A DNA stretch of 64,000 nucleotides from positions 1-64,000 of the forward strand of contig JACKBU010000006.1 of the NCBI GenBank assembly GCA_020634395.1. Direction: 5' to 3'. Positions 43,124-52,750 of this stretch are shown one piece after another (position 1 is the stretch's first letter; every line of letters begins with the position of its first letter). Source of the stretch: Ardenticatenaceae bacterium. Lineage in GTDB: Bacteria > Chloroflexota > Anaerolineae > Promineifilales > Promineifilaceae. The notes under the pieces were generated by a model. The model ran no database searches, had not been told where the DNA came from, and saw only the letters and a program-made list of their open reading frames with translations. A program made the position numbers and the translations under genes.

Positions 43124-43966
43124 TTGAAGATTTTAATTTGCGTCAGCAGATTCCCGTTCGCTAAAGCCACCTTACAATTTGGCGGCCTGATTGTCGGCCT
43201 GGAGCAGTCTGAGGCGACCGTGCTAACCGTGATAGAAAATGCCGCGGAACGGCCGTTAGCCGAAGCCACGCTCGCCCAGGCCCAGGCCATCCTCAACCTG
43301 CCCGATACGGTGATGAAAATTCGCCAGGGCAGCCCCACCAACGAAATCATCCGCGAAACCAACGACGGCCAGTACAACATCGTCGTCATCGGCGACCATA
43401 TTCTCCAAGGCTTCTTTGATCGCTTCCTGCCCTCCCTGGCTCACCGCGTCGCCGACCGTACGGCCGCCACGATGCTCATCGTCAAAGAGCAGCCCGCCAC
43501 CCTGGAGCGCATCCTCATCTGCACCTCTGGGCGTAAAATCGACAAAACCGTGGTGCAGATGGGCGCCAGGCTGGGTCTGGCGGCCACGGCCGTTGTCACC
43601 CTCCTCTATATCGCCGACCCGGTCCCCGCCATGTACACCGGCCTGGACAGCATGGACGAATCGCTGGCCGATCTCTTACGGAGCAACACCCCGCTGGCTC
43701 GTCACCTCAACTGGGCTACCGGCCACTTGCAGGACGAAGGCGTCTCTCACAATCTGGTCATGCGGCGCGGCGTTATTGCCGACGAGATTGCCCTGGAAGC
43801 CCTGGCCGGCAGTTACGACCTGGTGATCATCGGCGCTCGGGCCGGCAGCAACTTTTGGAACGATCTGCTGGTCGGCCACGTCACCCCCCAAATTGTCGAC
43901 AAAGCGCCCTGCTCGGTCCTGATCGTGCGCACCAACAAGCCCAACAAAAAGAAGAAGAAAAAGTAA
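43124..43966 (+). CDS. Tandem universal stress protein (two UspA domains)
   Basis: The 280-residue protein begins at a TTG, chosen because GGAGG lies 7 bases upstream and the first beta strand (KILICVSRF) starts there. Two UspA units are visible. The first ends NIVVIGDHILQGFFDRFLPS, HRVADRTAATMLIVKE. The second starts ERILICTSGRKIDKTVVQMG and ends DLVIIGARAGSNFWNDLLVG and VTPQIVDKAPCSVLIVRTN, resembling the ATP-binding GxxGx(9)G(S/T) pattern. The extreme C-terminus is a run of Lys (KKKKKK), a possible nucleic-acid or membrane contact. Confidence 0.88.
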   Translation: MKILICVSRFPFAKATLQFGGLIVGLEQSEATVLTVIENAAERPLAEATLAQAQAILNLPDTVMKIRQGSPTNEIIRETNDGQYNIVVIGDHILQGFFDRFLPSLAHRVADRTAATMLIVKEQPATLERILICTSGRKIDKTVVQMGARLGLAATAVVTLLYIADPVPAMYTGLDSMDESLADLLRSNTPLARHLNWATGHLQDEGVSHNLVMRRGVIADEIALEALAGSYDLVIIGARAGSNFWNDLLVGHVTPQIVDKAPCSVLIVRTNKPNKKKKKK

Positions 43967-43973
43967 ACGGCCG

Positions 43974-46900
43974 TTACCCCCTGTGGTGGTGCTGCAGGCT
44001 GCGCACCGCCAGTTCCTTTTCGCGCAGCGCCTTAATGCCGCTCACCGCCGCCTGCGCCGCCGAAAGCGTCGTCATCAAAGGCACGTTATGCCGGATCGCC
44101 GCCGAATACATCGCCTGCTGGTCGGCATACGCCTGCTGCCCCAGCGGTGTGTTGATAATCAGGCTCACGTCGCCGTTGGTGATCACGTCTACAGTCGTCC
44201 GGCCGGGCTGGAAAGCCTTCTCCACCACGGTCACCGGCAGACCCACCTTCTCCAGGGCAGCGGCCGTGCCGCTCGTTGCATATAACACAAAACCCATGCG
44301 GCACAAATCGCGCCCTATCTTCAGTGCCGCCGACTTGTCAAAATCGTTGACAGTGATCAACACACCGCCGCCGGTGGGCAGCCGGGTGCCTGCCGCCAGT
44401 TCCGCTTTGGCAAAAGCCTGCCCAAAGTGCGCCGCGTGCCCCATCACTTCGCCCGTGCTGCGCATCTCCGGGCTAAGACGCGTATCGGCCCCCGGTAATT
44501 TGTTAAACGGCAGCACCGCCTCCTTCACAAAAAAGCCGTCCACGTCCGGCGTTTGGGTCAGACCCAGTTCCGCCAGCGACTTGCCCGCCTGCACCTGCGC
44601 CGCGATTTTGGCAACGGGCACGCCAGTCGCCTTGCTCACAAACGGCACCGTGCGGCTGGCGCGTGGATTCACTTCAATCACGTAGACCACGTCGTCTTTG
44701 ATGGCGTACTGCACATTCATCAGGCCGCGCACGCCCAGCGCCCGGCCCAGTTTTTCCGTGTAATCGTCGATAATGCTCAGGTGGTAGCGGCTGATTTTGT
44801 ACGGCGGCAGCACACAGGCGCTGTCGCCGGAGTGTACGCCCGCCTCCTCAATGTGCTGCATCACCCCGGCGATGACCACGCGCTCGCCATCGGCCACGGC
44901 GTCCACGTCCACCTCAAACGCATCTTCGATGAACTGGTCAATCAGCACCGGACTGCCCGGCGAGACCTGCGCCGCCTCCTGTAAATAGTGCAGCAGCGCG
45001 TCGTCGTCATAGGCAATGGCCATCGCCCGCCCGCCGAGGACGAAAGACGGCCGTACCAGCACCGGATACCCAATCCGTGCCACCACCTGCTGCGCCTCAT
45101 CCAGCGACCGGGCCAGTCCCCACTGCGGATGGTCGATGTCCAGTTCGCGCAGCAGCGCGCCAAACCGTCCCCGATCTTCCGCCAGGTCAATGGCGTCCGG
45201 CGGCGTGCCCCAAATCGGCGCCCCGGCGGCGTGCAGCCGGGCGGTCAGGTTGATGGGCGTCTGCCCGCCAAACTGCACAATCACCCCCTCCGGCTGCTCC
45301 AGTTCCACCACGTTCAGCACGTCCTCAAACGTCAGCGGCTCAAAGTAGAGCCGGTCGGCCGTGTCATAATCCGTGCTGACCGTTTCCGGGTTGCAGTTGA
45401 CCAGGATCGTCTCGAAGCCCAGTTCGCGCAGCGCCCAGCACGCCTGCACGCAGCAGTAATCAAACTCAATCCCCTGCCCGATTCGGTTCGGGCCGCCGCC
45501 CAAAATTATCACCTTGCGCCGGTCCGTCGGATTGGCTTCGCAGCCGCTTTCATAGGTCGAGTACAGGTAAGGCGTATGCGCCGCAAACTCCGCCGCGCAG
45601 GTATCCACCCGGTAATAGGCCGGCACAATCCCCAATTCGCGCCGCTGACGCCGCACCTCGTCCTCCGTCACGCCCCACGCCGCGGCAATCATCCCATCGG
45701 AGAAACCCTGCCGCTTGGCGTGGTGAAGTAAGGAGCTAGAGAGAGAGCTAGAGGAAGAGGAGGCTTTTTCTTCCTCTAGCTCTCGCTCTAACTCTAGCTG
45801 CTCCCGCATCTGCGCCAGAAACCAGGGGTCGAAGCCTGTCAGTTGGGCGATTTCTGCGTCGGGCAGGCCAGACAGCATGGCTGTGACAATTTGTAAGAGA
45901 CGGTTGGCGGTGGGCACGCGCAAGGCTTCGCGGAGCACGGCCGTTTCCCCCGCCAGCAACCGACTGAAACCGGGCAGGCCTATATCCAGCCCGCGAATGG
46001 CCTTGTGCAGCGCTTCGGGGAAGGTGCGGCCAATGGCCATCACCTCGCCGACGCTTTTCATCTGCGGCCCCAGGGTGGCATTGACGCCGGGGAATTTCTC
46101 GAAGTTCCAGCGCGGGATTTTGACCACGACGTAATCAATGCTCGGCTCAAAGCTGGCCGGGGTGACGCGGGTGATGTCGTTGGGGATTTCGTCCAGGGTG
46201 TAGCCCACCGCCAGCAGCGCCGCGATTTTGGCGATGGGGAAGCCGGTGGCCTTGCTCGCCAGCGCCGAGGAACGGGAAACGCGCGGGTTCATCTCGATGA
46301 CAATAACCTGCCCGTCGGCCGGGTTGACGGCGAATTGGACATTGCTGCCGCCAGTTTCCACGCCCACGGCCGTCATCACCGTCTTCGCCAGGTCGCGCAG
46401 ATGCTGGTATTCCTTGTCGGTCAGCGTCAGCGCCGGGGCTACCGTGATGGAGTCGCCGGTATGCACCCCCATCGGGTCCACGTTTTCGATGGCGCAAACG
46501 ACCACGAAGTTGTCGGCGCGGTCGCGCATCACTTCCAGCTCGTACTCTTTCCAGCCGAGCAGGGAGCGCTCGATCAGCACCTCCCCCACCGGACTTTCGC
46601 GCAGGCCGTGTTCCACTACCGCCCGAAAATCGTCCGGCCCGTAGGCCACGCCGCCGCCCGTGCCCCCCAGGGTAAACGAGGCGCGGATGAGCACGGGATA
46701 GCCGATTTCGGTGACGGCCGTTTTTGCTTCCTCTAATGAATACACGAAGTGACTCACCGGCACCGGCACGCCCGCCGCCAGCATCGCCTGCTTAAAGCGC
46801 GACCGATCCTCCGCAATGCGGATAGCGCCCAGGTCCGCACCGATAAGCTGCACGCCACGCTGGGCCAGAATGCCGCTTTCGGCCAGTTCCACCGCCAGGT

Positions 46901-47189
46901 TCAGCGCCGTCTGCCCGCCGACGGTGGGCAGTATGGCGTCCGGCCGTTCGGCGGCGATGACTTTCTCGACCAATTCGGCCGTCAGCGGCTCCACATACGT
47001 CGCGTCGGCCAGGTCCGGGTCGGTCATGATGGTGGCCGGGTTGGAGTTCACCAGCACCACGCGGTATCCTTCGCGCCGCAGCGCCTTACACGCCTGCACG
47101 CCGGAATAATCAAACTCGCACGCCTGCCCAATCACAATCGGGCCGGAGCCGAGGATTAAAATGGTGTGGATGTCGGTTCGTTTGGGCAT
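43974..47189 (-). CDS. carB: Carbamoyl-phosphate synthase, large subunit
   Basis: The 1071-residue subunit makes carbamoyl phosphate from bicarbonate, ammonia (from CarA) and two ATP, for pyrimidines and arginine. Two ATP-grasp halves each open with a ILGSGPIVIGQACEFDYSG-type motif (about residue 12 and about 556, GGGPNRIGQGIEFDYC). The allosteric MGS domain lies at about 930-1071. Near residue 466, an insert LELERELEEEKASSSSSSLS sits in the oligomerisation domain, encoded by an AGAG/CTAG word-repeat. The flanks resume the normal sequence, so the enzyme should still fold. Genes run carA, rhodanese, carB. Confidence 0.97.
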   Translation of the reverse strand: MPKRTDIHTILILGSGPIVIGQACEFDYSGVQACKALRREGYRVVLVNSNPATIMTDPDLADATYVEPLTAELVEKVIAAERPDAILPTVGGQTALNLAVELAESGILAQRGVQLIGADLGAIRIAEDRSRFKQAMLAAGVPVPVSHFVYSLEEAKTAVTEIGYPVLIRASFTLGGTGGGVAYGPDDFRAVVEHGLRESPVGEVLIERSLLGWKEYELEVMRDRADNFVVVCAIENVDPMGVHTGDSITVAPALTLTDKEYQHLRDLAKTVMTAVGVETGGSNVQFAVNPADGQVIVIEMNPRVSRSSALASKATGFPIAKIAALLAVGYTLDEIPNDITRVTPASFEPSIDYVVVKIPRWNFEKFPGVNATLGPQMKSVGEVMAIGRTFPEALHKAIRGLDIGLPGFSRLLAGETAVLREALRVPTANRLLQIVTAMLSGLPDAEIAQLTGFDPWFLAQMREQLELERELEEEKASSSSSSLSSSLLHHAKRQGFSDGMIAAAWGVTEDEVRRQRRELGIVPAYYRVDTCAAEFAAHTPYLYSTYESGCEANPTDRRKVIILGGGPNRIGQGIEFDYCCVQACWALRELGFETILVNCNPETVSTDYDTADRLYFEPLTFEDVLNVVELEQPEGVIVQFGGQTPINLTARLHAAGAPIWGTPPDAIDLAEDRGRFGALLRELDIDHPQWGLARSLDEAQQVVARIGYPVLVRPSFVLGGRAMAIAYDDDALLHYLQEAAQVSPGSPVLIDQFIEDAFEVDVDAVADGERVVIAGVMQHIEEAGVHSGDSACVLPPYKISRYHLSIIDDYTEKLGRALGVRGLMNVQYAIKDDVVYVIEVNPRASRTVPFVSKATGVPVAKIAAQVQAGKSLAELGLTQTPDVDGFFVKEAVLPFNKLPGADTRLSPEMRSTGEVMGHAAHFGQAFAKAELAAGTRLPTGGGVLITVNDFDKSAALKIGRDLCRMGFVLYATSGTAAALEKVGLPVTVVEKAFQPGRTTVDVITNGDVSLIINTPLGQQAYADQQAMYSAAIRHNVPLMTTLSAAQAAVSGIKALREKELAVRSLQHHHRG
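45730..45800. repeat. Word-repeat island inside carB, in frame
   Basis: Purine-rich AGCTAGAGAGAGAGCTAGAG words on one side are partly complementary to CCTCTAGCTCTCGCTCTAAC on the other. It adds about 24 Glu/Leu/Ser-rich residues without shifting the frame. Confidence 0.7.
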
Positions 47190-47204
47190 ATTTATTGCGG
47201 AAAT

Positions 47205-47262
47205 TGGGGAGACTAGAGATTAGAGACTAGAGACTCGTAGCCTCCAGTCTCCAATCTCTACT
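47205..47262. repeat. Word-repeat palindrome between carB and the rhodanese gene
   Basis: GAGACTAGAGATTAGAGACT words on one side and CCTCCAGTCTCCAATCTCTA words on the other form an imperfect hairpin in the only gap of the car operon. Confidence 0.7.
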
Positions 47263-47605
47263 CCCTCTTCTCCACCGGCAGCCCCGCCCGCATCCAGGCG
47301 CCCATGCCGCCGGCCACGTCCGTGACGTCGTAACCAGCCTTGGCCAGCCGCCGGGCAGCCATCGGGCTGCGATGGCTGGAGGCGCAGATTGTCAGGATGG
47401 GCCTGTCTGACGGCAGTTCGTCCATCCGGCGGCCCAGTTCCGTGAGGGGAATCAGCACCGCGCCGGGCACGACGCCGCTCTGTGTTTCCACCGGCTGACG
47501 CACGTCGACGATGACCACGCCTTTGTCGTTTTGCAGCCGCTGCTGCGCTTCCTGTACGGTAATTTGGGGCACTTTTGGCCCGAACAACCAATCAAAAATT
47601 CCCAT
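47258..47605 (-). CDS. Rhodanese-like sulfurtransferase
   Basis: The 115-residue single rhodanese domain has VVIVDVRQPVE for the first conserved Asp-Arg and the active loop ICASSHRSP with Cys74, which would carry the persulfide. GYDVTDVAGGMGAWMRAGLP is the usual end. It would move sulfur from thiosulfate or another donor to an acceptor. The N-terminal GIFDWLFGPKVPQ is a short extra helix. AAGGAT precedes the ATG, which lies 8 bases after the carA stop, inside the car operon. Confidence 0.88.
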   Translation of the reverse strand: MGIFDWLFGPKVPQITVQEAQQRLQNDKGVVIVDVRQPVETQSGVVPGAVLIPLTELGRRMDELPSDRPILTICASSHRSPMAARRLAKAGYDVTDVAGGMGAWMRAGLPVEKRE

Positions 47606-47613
47606 GGTGATCC

Positions 47614-48756
47614 TTATTTTGTAGCTTCCATCAGCGCCACGAAGCGGCGGAATAACTCGTCAGAGTCGTGGGGGCCGGGCGAGCTTTCCGGATGGTACTG
47701 CACGGAAAAGGCGCGCTGTTCCGGCGCGGCCAGTCCTTCGCAGCAGTGGTCATTGAGGTTGACGTGCGAGGACGTGACCCCGGCGGGTAAAGTGGCCGCA
47801 TCCACCGCGAAGCCGTGGTTGTGGCTGGAGATTTGCACCGCGCCGCTTTCCGTTACCTGGACCGGCTGGTTGCCGCCGCGATGGCCGAATTTGAGCTTGT
47901 AGGTTTGCGCCCCCAGGGCCAATCCCAAAATCTGGTGGCCCAGGCAAATACCGAAAATGGGCTTTTGCCCCAGCAGTTCGCCCACGGCTTCGATGGCGTA
48001 GGTCACGGCCGCCGGGTCGCCCGGCCCGTTGGAGAGAAAGATGCCGTCCGGCTGCAGGGAGAGGGCTTCAACGGCCGTTGTCGTCGCCGGCACCACTGTC
48101 ACCCGGCAGCCATGCTGCGTCAGCAGCCGCAAAATGTTGCGCTTGATGCCAAAATCATACGCTACGACATGGAACGGGCGGTTTGAGACTGGAGACTGGA
48201 GACTGGCAGCTGGCTCTGCCGCCCACCAGCCGGCCGCTTCCGTCCAGCGGTAAGGTTCGACGCAGGTCACTTCGCGGGCCAGGTCCAGGCCGTTCATGTC
48301 GCGGGCGGCGCGCGCCAGGGCAACCAGGCGTTCGGGATCGGGATCGGCCGTGCTGAGGGCGGCGCGCATAGCCCCGTGCGTGCGAATATGCCGCACCAGG
48401 GCGCGCGTGTCCACGTCGGTGATGGCCGCCACGCCGCGTTCGGCCAGATAATCCGGCAGGCTCTGGCGGGCGCGCCAGTTGCTCACTAGCGGGCTCAGAC
48501 TGCGAACCACCAAGCCGGCGGCCCACACCCGGTCGCTTTCGTCGTCCGCTGGATTGCAGCCCACGTTACCGATGTGGGGCATAGTCATGGTGATGATCTG
48601 GCTGTGATAAGAGGGGTCGGTGAGAATTTCCTGGTAGCCGGAGAGGCTGGTATTGAAGACAATTTCCCCGGTGGTATCACCGGCAGCGCCGAAGCCAAAA
48701 CCCGGCCACAGGCTACCATCCTCTAACGCGAGCAAAGCTGGTTTGGCGTTTTTCAT
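47614..48756 (-). CDS. carA: Carbamoyl-phosphate synthase, small subunit (glutaminase)
   Basis: The 380-residue glutaminase feeds ammonia to CarB. The N-terminal CPSase domain has LEDGSLWPGFGFGA and TSLSGYQEILTDPSY. The class I amidotransferase half has YDFGIKRNILRLL, the catalytic Cys in FGICLGHQILGLALG, then KFGHRGGNQPV and the His/Glu pair in YHPESSPGPHDSDELF. Length and motifs are those of a working enzyme. About residues 181-190 (ASLQSPVSN) between the domains come from a GAGACTGGAGACTGG word repeat. A single in-frame ATG gives the standard N-terminus. Confidence 0.97.
   Translation of the reverse strand: MKNAKPALLALEDGSLWPGFGFGAAGDTTGEIVFNTSLSGYQEILTDPSYHSQIITMTMPHIGNVGCNPADDESDRVWAAGLVVRSLSPLVSNWRARQSLPDYLAERGVAAITDVDTRALVRHIRTHGAMRAALSTADPDPERLVALARAARDMNGLDLAREVTCVEPYRWTEAAGWWAAEPAASLQSPVSNRPFHVVAYDFGIKRNILRLLTQHGCRVTVVPATTTAVEALSLQPDGIFLSNGPGDPAAVTYAIEAVGELLGQKPIFGICLGHQILGLALGAQTYKLKFGHRGGNQPVQVTESGAVQISSHNHGFAVDAATLPAGVTSSHVNLNDHCCEGLAAPEQRAFSVQYHPESSPGPHDSDELFRRFVALMEATK
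48184..48211. repeat. Short word-repeat island inside carA, in frame
   Basis: Three copies of GAGACTGG in a row, coding for part of SLQSPVS on the minus strand between the two CarA domains. Confidence 0.6.
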
Positions 48757-49021
48757 ACAATGGGTTTCCGTAGATAAACGGCCGTTTCCCTCAGTTTACC
48801 CGTGTTAGCGCCCATGCCGGCCGGCAAACACGTGTATTCTAACACACCACCCGCCCGGCGAAATGAAATTATCTACAAATTTTAGCGGCAGGTTTCGGGC
48901 AGGATGGCCCCGCGGATGGCGGTGGCGGCTTCGAGTTAGCGGCCGAAAAACAGGGCTGCTGCAGAAGGCGGTGCGCGCCTTCATCGTCGTAAATTTGGCC
49001 GATTTGTGGCACAATGTGCCC

Positions 49022-50344
49022 ATGAAAGCAGGAACACGGGAGTCACTGCCAGACGAGACACAATCGAGCCAAATAAAACTGGAACTGCGCCTGCGCCTGC
49101 CGCTGTTGTGGCTGGGAATATTGGCGCTGACGGCCGTGTTTCTGCCGGATCGCGTCTGGAACACGCTGCTGGTTGGCTTTGGCGGCATGTTCCTGGCTGC
49201 CTACGGCTGGACCCGTTTGCTGATTAGCGGCCTGAGGGCTAACCGGCGGCTGCGCTTTAGCTGGGTGTCGGTGGGCGACCGGCTGAGCGAACAGTTTGAG
49301 CTGGTGAATGACAGCCCAATCCCGGCGCTGTGGGTAGAAGTGATCGACCAGTCCAACGTGCCGGGCTACAGTGCGGCCGTCGTCCAGAGCGTCAGCGCCA
49401 ACAGCAACATCCACTGGCGACAATCGGCTATTTGCACCCGGCGGGGGCAGTTCACGCTGGGTCCGTGGGCGCTGCGCACCGGCGACCCGTTCGGCATTTT
49501 CTCGGCGACACGCTCCTATCCCACTACCAACGAAATCATCATCCATCCCCCCATTCACAGCACGCTGCCTATCCCACTGCCCTCCGGCCGGAGCAGCGGG
49601 CGCTCCCAGGCCAGGGAACGGGCCTGGCAGGCGACCATCAATGCCGCCAGCGTGCGCGCCTATTACCCGGGCGATCCGTTCCGCTGGATTCATTGGCCCG
49701 TCAGCGCCCACCGCGACGAGCTGTTTGTGCGCGAGTTCGATCTGGACGCTGCGGGCGATTTGTGGCTGATGGCCGACATGCAGGCTGCCGTCCAGTTGGG
49801 TGATGGCGCTATGGACACCGAAGAGCATGCGGTGCTGCTGGCCGCTTCGATCGGTGCCCGCGCACTGCACAATAATCGGGGCGTGGGGCTGGCCACTTAC
49901 GGCCGTATCCCCCAGGTCGTGGTTCCCGGCTTGGGCGAAGGGCAGCAGTGGCGGCTGCTGCGGGCGCTGGCCCTGGTCCATGCCAATGGCGAGGTAGACG
50001 TGGGCATTGCCCTACGCGATTTGGCGAATCTGGCCCGGCGTGGCAGCACGGCCGTGATCATCACCGCCAACGGCACGGTCGATTGGCTGCCCCAACTGCT
50101 GCACCTGGGCCGCCGGGGCATTCAGGGCGTTGTGATTTTGCTGGATAGGGCCAGCTTTGGCGGCCAGGGCAACAGCGAAGCGCTGCGCACGGCCATTCGG
50201 CAGTTGGGTTTTGCCGCCCACGTCGTGCGCCAGGGCGAAATTGGTGAACCGCTGGAGGAACACGAACGGCGCGGCTTTTGGGATTTCCGCGTTACGCCGC
50301 ACGGCCGTGTGATCACCGTCCATAATCCCCTGGAAGAGGGCTAA
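49022..50344 (+). CDS. DUF58 protein
   Basis: From the ATG at 49022 the protein has 440 residues. Two membrane helices lie near the N-terminus (about 27-70; LPLLWLGILALTAVFL, LLVGFGGMFLAAYG). A beta-rich region follows, then the DUF58 core with GDPFRWIHWPVSAHRDELFV (the family's R(D/x)WxxxAR-like box) and a vWA-like fold (LWLMADMQAAVQLGDGAMDT). Members work with MoxR ATPases and transglutaminase partners in envelope or metal-centre assembly. The partner follows 14 bases downstream; no MoxR gene is in view. There is no clear ribosome site; the 53 in-frame codons upstream are not protein-like. Confidence 0.82.
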   Translation: MKAGTRESLPDETQSSQIKLELRLRLPLLWLGILALTAVFLPDRVWNTLLVGFGGMFLAAYGWTRLLISGLRANRRLRFSWVSVGDRLSEQFELVNDSPIPALWVEVIDQSNVPGYSAAVVQSVSANSNIHWRQSAICTRRGQFTLGPWALRTGDPFGIFSATRSYPTTNEIIIHPPIHSTLPIPLPSGRSSGRSQARERAWQATINAASVRAYYPGDPFRWIHWPVSAHRDELFVREFDLDAAGDLWLMADMQAAVQLGDGAMDTEEHAVLLAASIGARALHNNRGVGLATYGRIPQVVVPGLGEGQQWRLLRALALVHANGEVDVGIALRDLANLARRGSTAVIITANGTVDWLPQLLHLGRRGIQGVVILLDRASFGGQGNSEALRTAIRQLGFAAHVVRQGEIGEPLEEHERRGFWDFRVTPHGRVITVHNPLEEG

Positions 50345-50358
50345 GGGGTAACGAGACG

Positions 50359-52653
50359 ATGGTAGCGGATCTGGCAGGATGGGCCTGGAATCGCTTCCGG
50401 CCACAAGAGGGCTGGCTGGTGCTGGCGGCAACGCTGGCGTTGATAGCCTGCGTGGTCGGCGCCGTTCTGGAAGTGGGCTGGACGCCGGAAGCAAATGTGG
50501 TGGAGGTAACGGCCGTTGGCGGTTTCCTCCTGGCGCTGCTGCTGGCTAAACGTCCCGTCAGCCAGCGGCTGGCCTGGACCATTCTTGCATTGTATGGTCT
50601 GGTCGTTACCTTCTTAATTCTAGCCAGTTTGCTGCCGCCGGCGGCCGTGCTGCGCGGCGGCTGGTGGGAAACAAGCACGTACTGGAAACAAAACGGCGCT
50701 CTCTTCCTGGATCGCGCTGCCAGTTGGTTTGTGGCCGTCTTCCAGGGCAACGCCAGCCAGGAAACCATCATCTTTTCCGCAGGCCTGGCCCTGGCGGCCT
50801 GGTTCCTGACAGCCTACACAGCCTGGACGATTTTTCGCCAGCGACGGCCGTTGCTGGGGCTGACCGCCTTGGGGTTGGCGCTGGCCCTCAACAACTACTT
50901 TGGTCTGGCAGAAATGTGGTGGCTGGCCGTGTTTGTCGGGTTGGCAGTGCTGCTGGCCACGCTGGTCCACTACGTCACGCTGGAAGAACGCTGGCAGCGT
51001 TCTGGCATCGACTATTCCGCCGAAATTCGGCTAGAACTAACCATCTTTGGCAGCGCCATGGCCGTCTGCCTGCTGATGTTTTCGATGATCCTGCCCGCCT
51101 TCAGCATCAGCAAACTGGCCGAAGCCTTTCGCAACCATCCCCTGGTCAAAGAAGTGGAAAATACGTTGGAAGACGCCTTTGCCGGCGTCGAACAACCACG
51201 GCAAACGCTGCGCAGCCCTGGCGCGCCGGGGGGCAGCGGCTTGCTGCCCCGCACCTACCTGCTAGGCAATCCGCCCGAACTGGCGGCACAGGTCATGATG
51301 ACAGCTACCGTAGAAATCGCCGGTCCAGATGACCAGTGGACCCCGGCGACAGGCGACATGTTGACGGGCGCGCACTGGCGCGCATTGAGTTACGACGTTT
51401 ACACGGGGCGCGGCTGGGCGCTGACCCAGGAACGTGAAGAACCGGTATTGGCCGGGCAGCCAATCGGCCTGCCAGAAGTCGCCGGGCAGACGGAAGTACG
51501 GCAAACCCTCCACTGGCTGGCCGATGAGCGGCTGATCCGCTACACGATAGGCCAGCCTCTTGCCTTCGACCATGACGTGACCGTGCACTGGCGCGGCCTT
51601 GACGATTTGTCACGGGTGATGGGCATGCCCACGGAGTACCAGGCCGTCTCACGCCTGACAACGGCCGTTCCGGCAGCCCTCCGGGAAACGGCCGTCAACG
51701 ATATACCGGCCACGATAATGGCTCGCTATACGCAATTACCCGACAATCTACCCGAACGCATCCCGGCCCTGGCCCAGGAAATCGCCGGCAACCTGGATAA
51801 TCCCTATGACCAGGCGCGGGCGCTGGAGCAATTTTTGCGCCAGTATCCCTATTCGCTGGACGTGGACCTGCCGCCGCCGGACCAGGATCCCGTTGACTTT
51901 TTCCTGTTCGATCTGCAGAGCGGCTACTGCGACTATTACGCCTCGGCCATGGCCGTGATGGCGCGCAGCCTGGGCCTGCCGGCGCGTATGGCCGTGGGCT
52001 ATCTGGCCCAGCCACCCGATGAAAGCGGCGTTCAGCAGGTGGTGCAGCTGGACAGCCATTCGTGGCCGGAGATCTATTTTGCCGGTTATGGCTGGGTAGA
52101 GTTTGAACCCACGGCCGCTTTTCCCAGTCCACACGCCGGCACGCCGCTCTTCAATGCACCAGAGTCCCGATATACGCCAGAACCGCCTCTGCCACAAACG
52201 GCCGTGCCACCGCGCCAGCCCGTCCCTCGCCCTATTCCCTGGGCCAGCATCGGCCTGCGCCTGGGTGTGGTGGCGTTGTTGGCCGCGTTGGGCTTCTGGC
52301 TCTGGCGCAGGTCTGGCCGCGAACCGGGCGGCGATAAGGTGGTATGGGCTTACGGCCGTCTACAGCAGCAGGCCGAACACCTGGGCCAACCCGCGCCGCA
52401 CAGCCAGACCCCAACAGAGTTTGGCCAGGCGCTGCAGCTGCGCCTGGCTGCGTTTGCCCGCCATGCCCGGCTGGCCAGCATCGCCGACCGCCTGCAGCAA
52501 AGCGTAGCCCGCCTGACGGACTTATACAATACTCGCCGCTATTCTCCTCCGGCCAGGCAGGAGAGCAGGCAAGATGAAATGGCTATGCGCACCTGGCGGG
52601 GGATGAAACGGCCGTTGTGGCTGCTGCGGCTGGCTAAGAAATTAATGAAGTAA
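50359..52653 (+). CDS. Membrane transglutaminase-like protein (TgpA type)
   Basis: The 764-residue protein has about six to seven N-terminal membrane helices (residues 20-260). An external transglutaminase-like domain carries Cys524 in SGYCDYYASAMAVMARSLGL and His567 in HSWPEIYF, then WVEFEPT for the third catalytic place (Glu-Pro where many have Asp-Pro). One more membrane helix (about 635-653) and a C-terminal cytoplasmic DUF4129-like tail follow. It should cross-link or cut peptides outside the membrane. It is co-transcribed with DUF58, the usual pairing. Confidence 0.88.
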   Translation: MVADLAGWAWNRFRPQEGWLVLAATLALIACVVGAVLEVGWTPEANVVEVTAVGGFLLALLLAKRPVSQRLAWTILALYGLVVTFLILASLLPPAAVLRGGWWETSTYWKQNGALFLDRAASWFVAVFQGNASQETIIFSAGLALAAWFLTAYTAWTIFRQRRPLLGLTALGLALALNNYFGLAEMWWLAVFVGLAVLLATLVHYVTLEERWQRSGIDYSAEIRLELTIFGSAMAVCLLMFSMILPAFSISKLAEAFRNHPLVKEVENTLEDAFAGVEQPRQTLRSPGAPGGSGLLPRTYLLGNPPELAAQVMMTATVEIAGPDDQWTPATGDMLTGAHWRALSYDVYTGRGWALTQEREEPVLAGQPIGLPEVAGQTEVRQTLHWLADERLIRYTIGQPLAFDHDVTVHWRGLDDLSRVMGMPTEYQAVSRLTTAVPAALRETAVNDIPATIMARYTQLPDNLPERIPALAQEIAGNLDNPYDQARALEQFLRQYPYSLDVDLPPPDQDPVDFFLFDLQSGYCDYYASAMAVMARSLGLPARMAVGYLAQPPDESGVQQVVQLDSHSWPEIYFAGYGWVEFEPTAAFPSPHAGTPLFNAPESRYTPEPPLPQTAVPPRQPVPRPIPWASIGLRLGVVALLAALGFWLWRRSGREPGGDKVVWAYGRLQQQAEHLGQPAPHSQTPTEFGQALQLRLAAFARHARLASIADRLQQSVARLTDLYNTRRYSPPARQESRQDEMAMRTWRGMKRPLWLLRLAKKLMK

Positions 52654-52750
52654 CCCCCCCAGGCAAGCCGAGTGTGCGCTTTTGTGGGATAATGCCAGGT
52701 GGAATAAAAAAACTATTCACCATTTACCATCGAAAACATGGAGAAAAATA

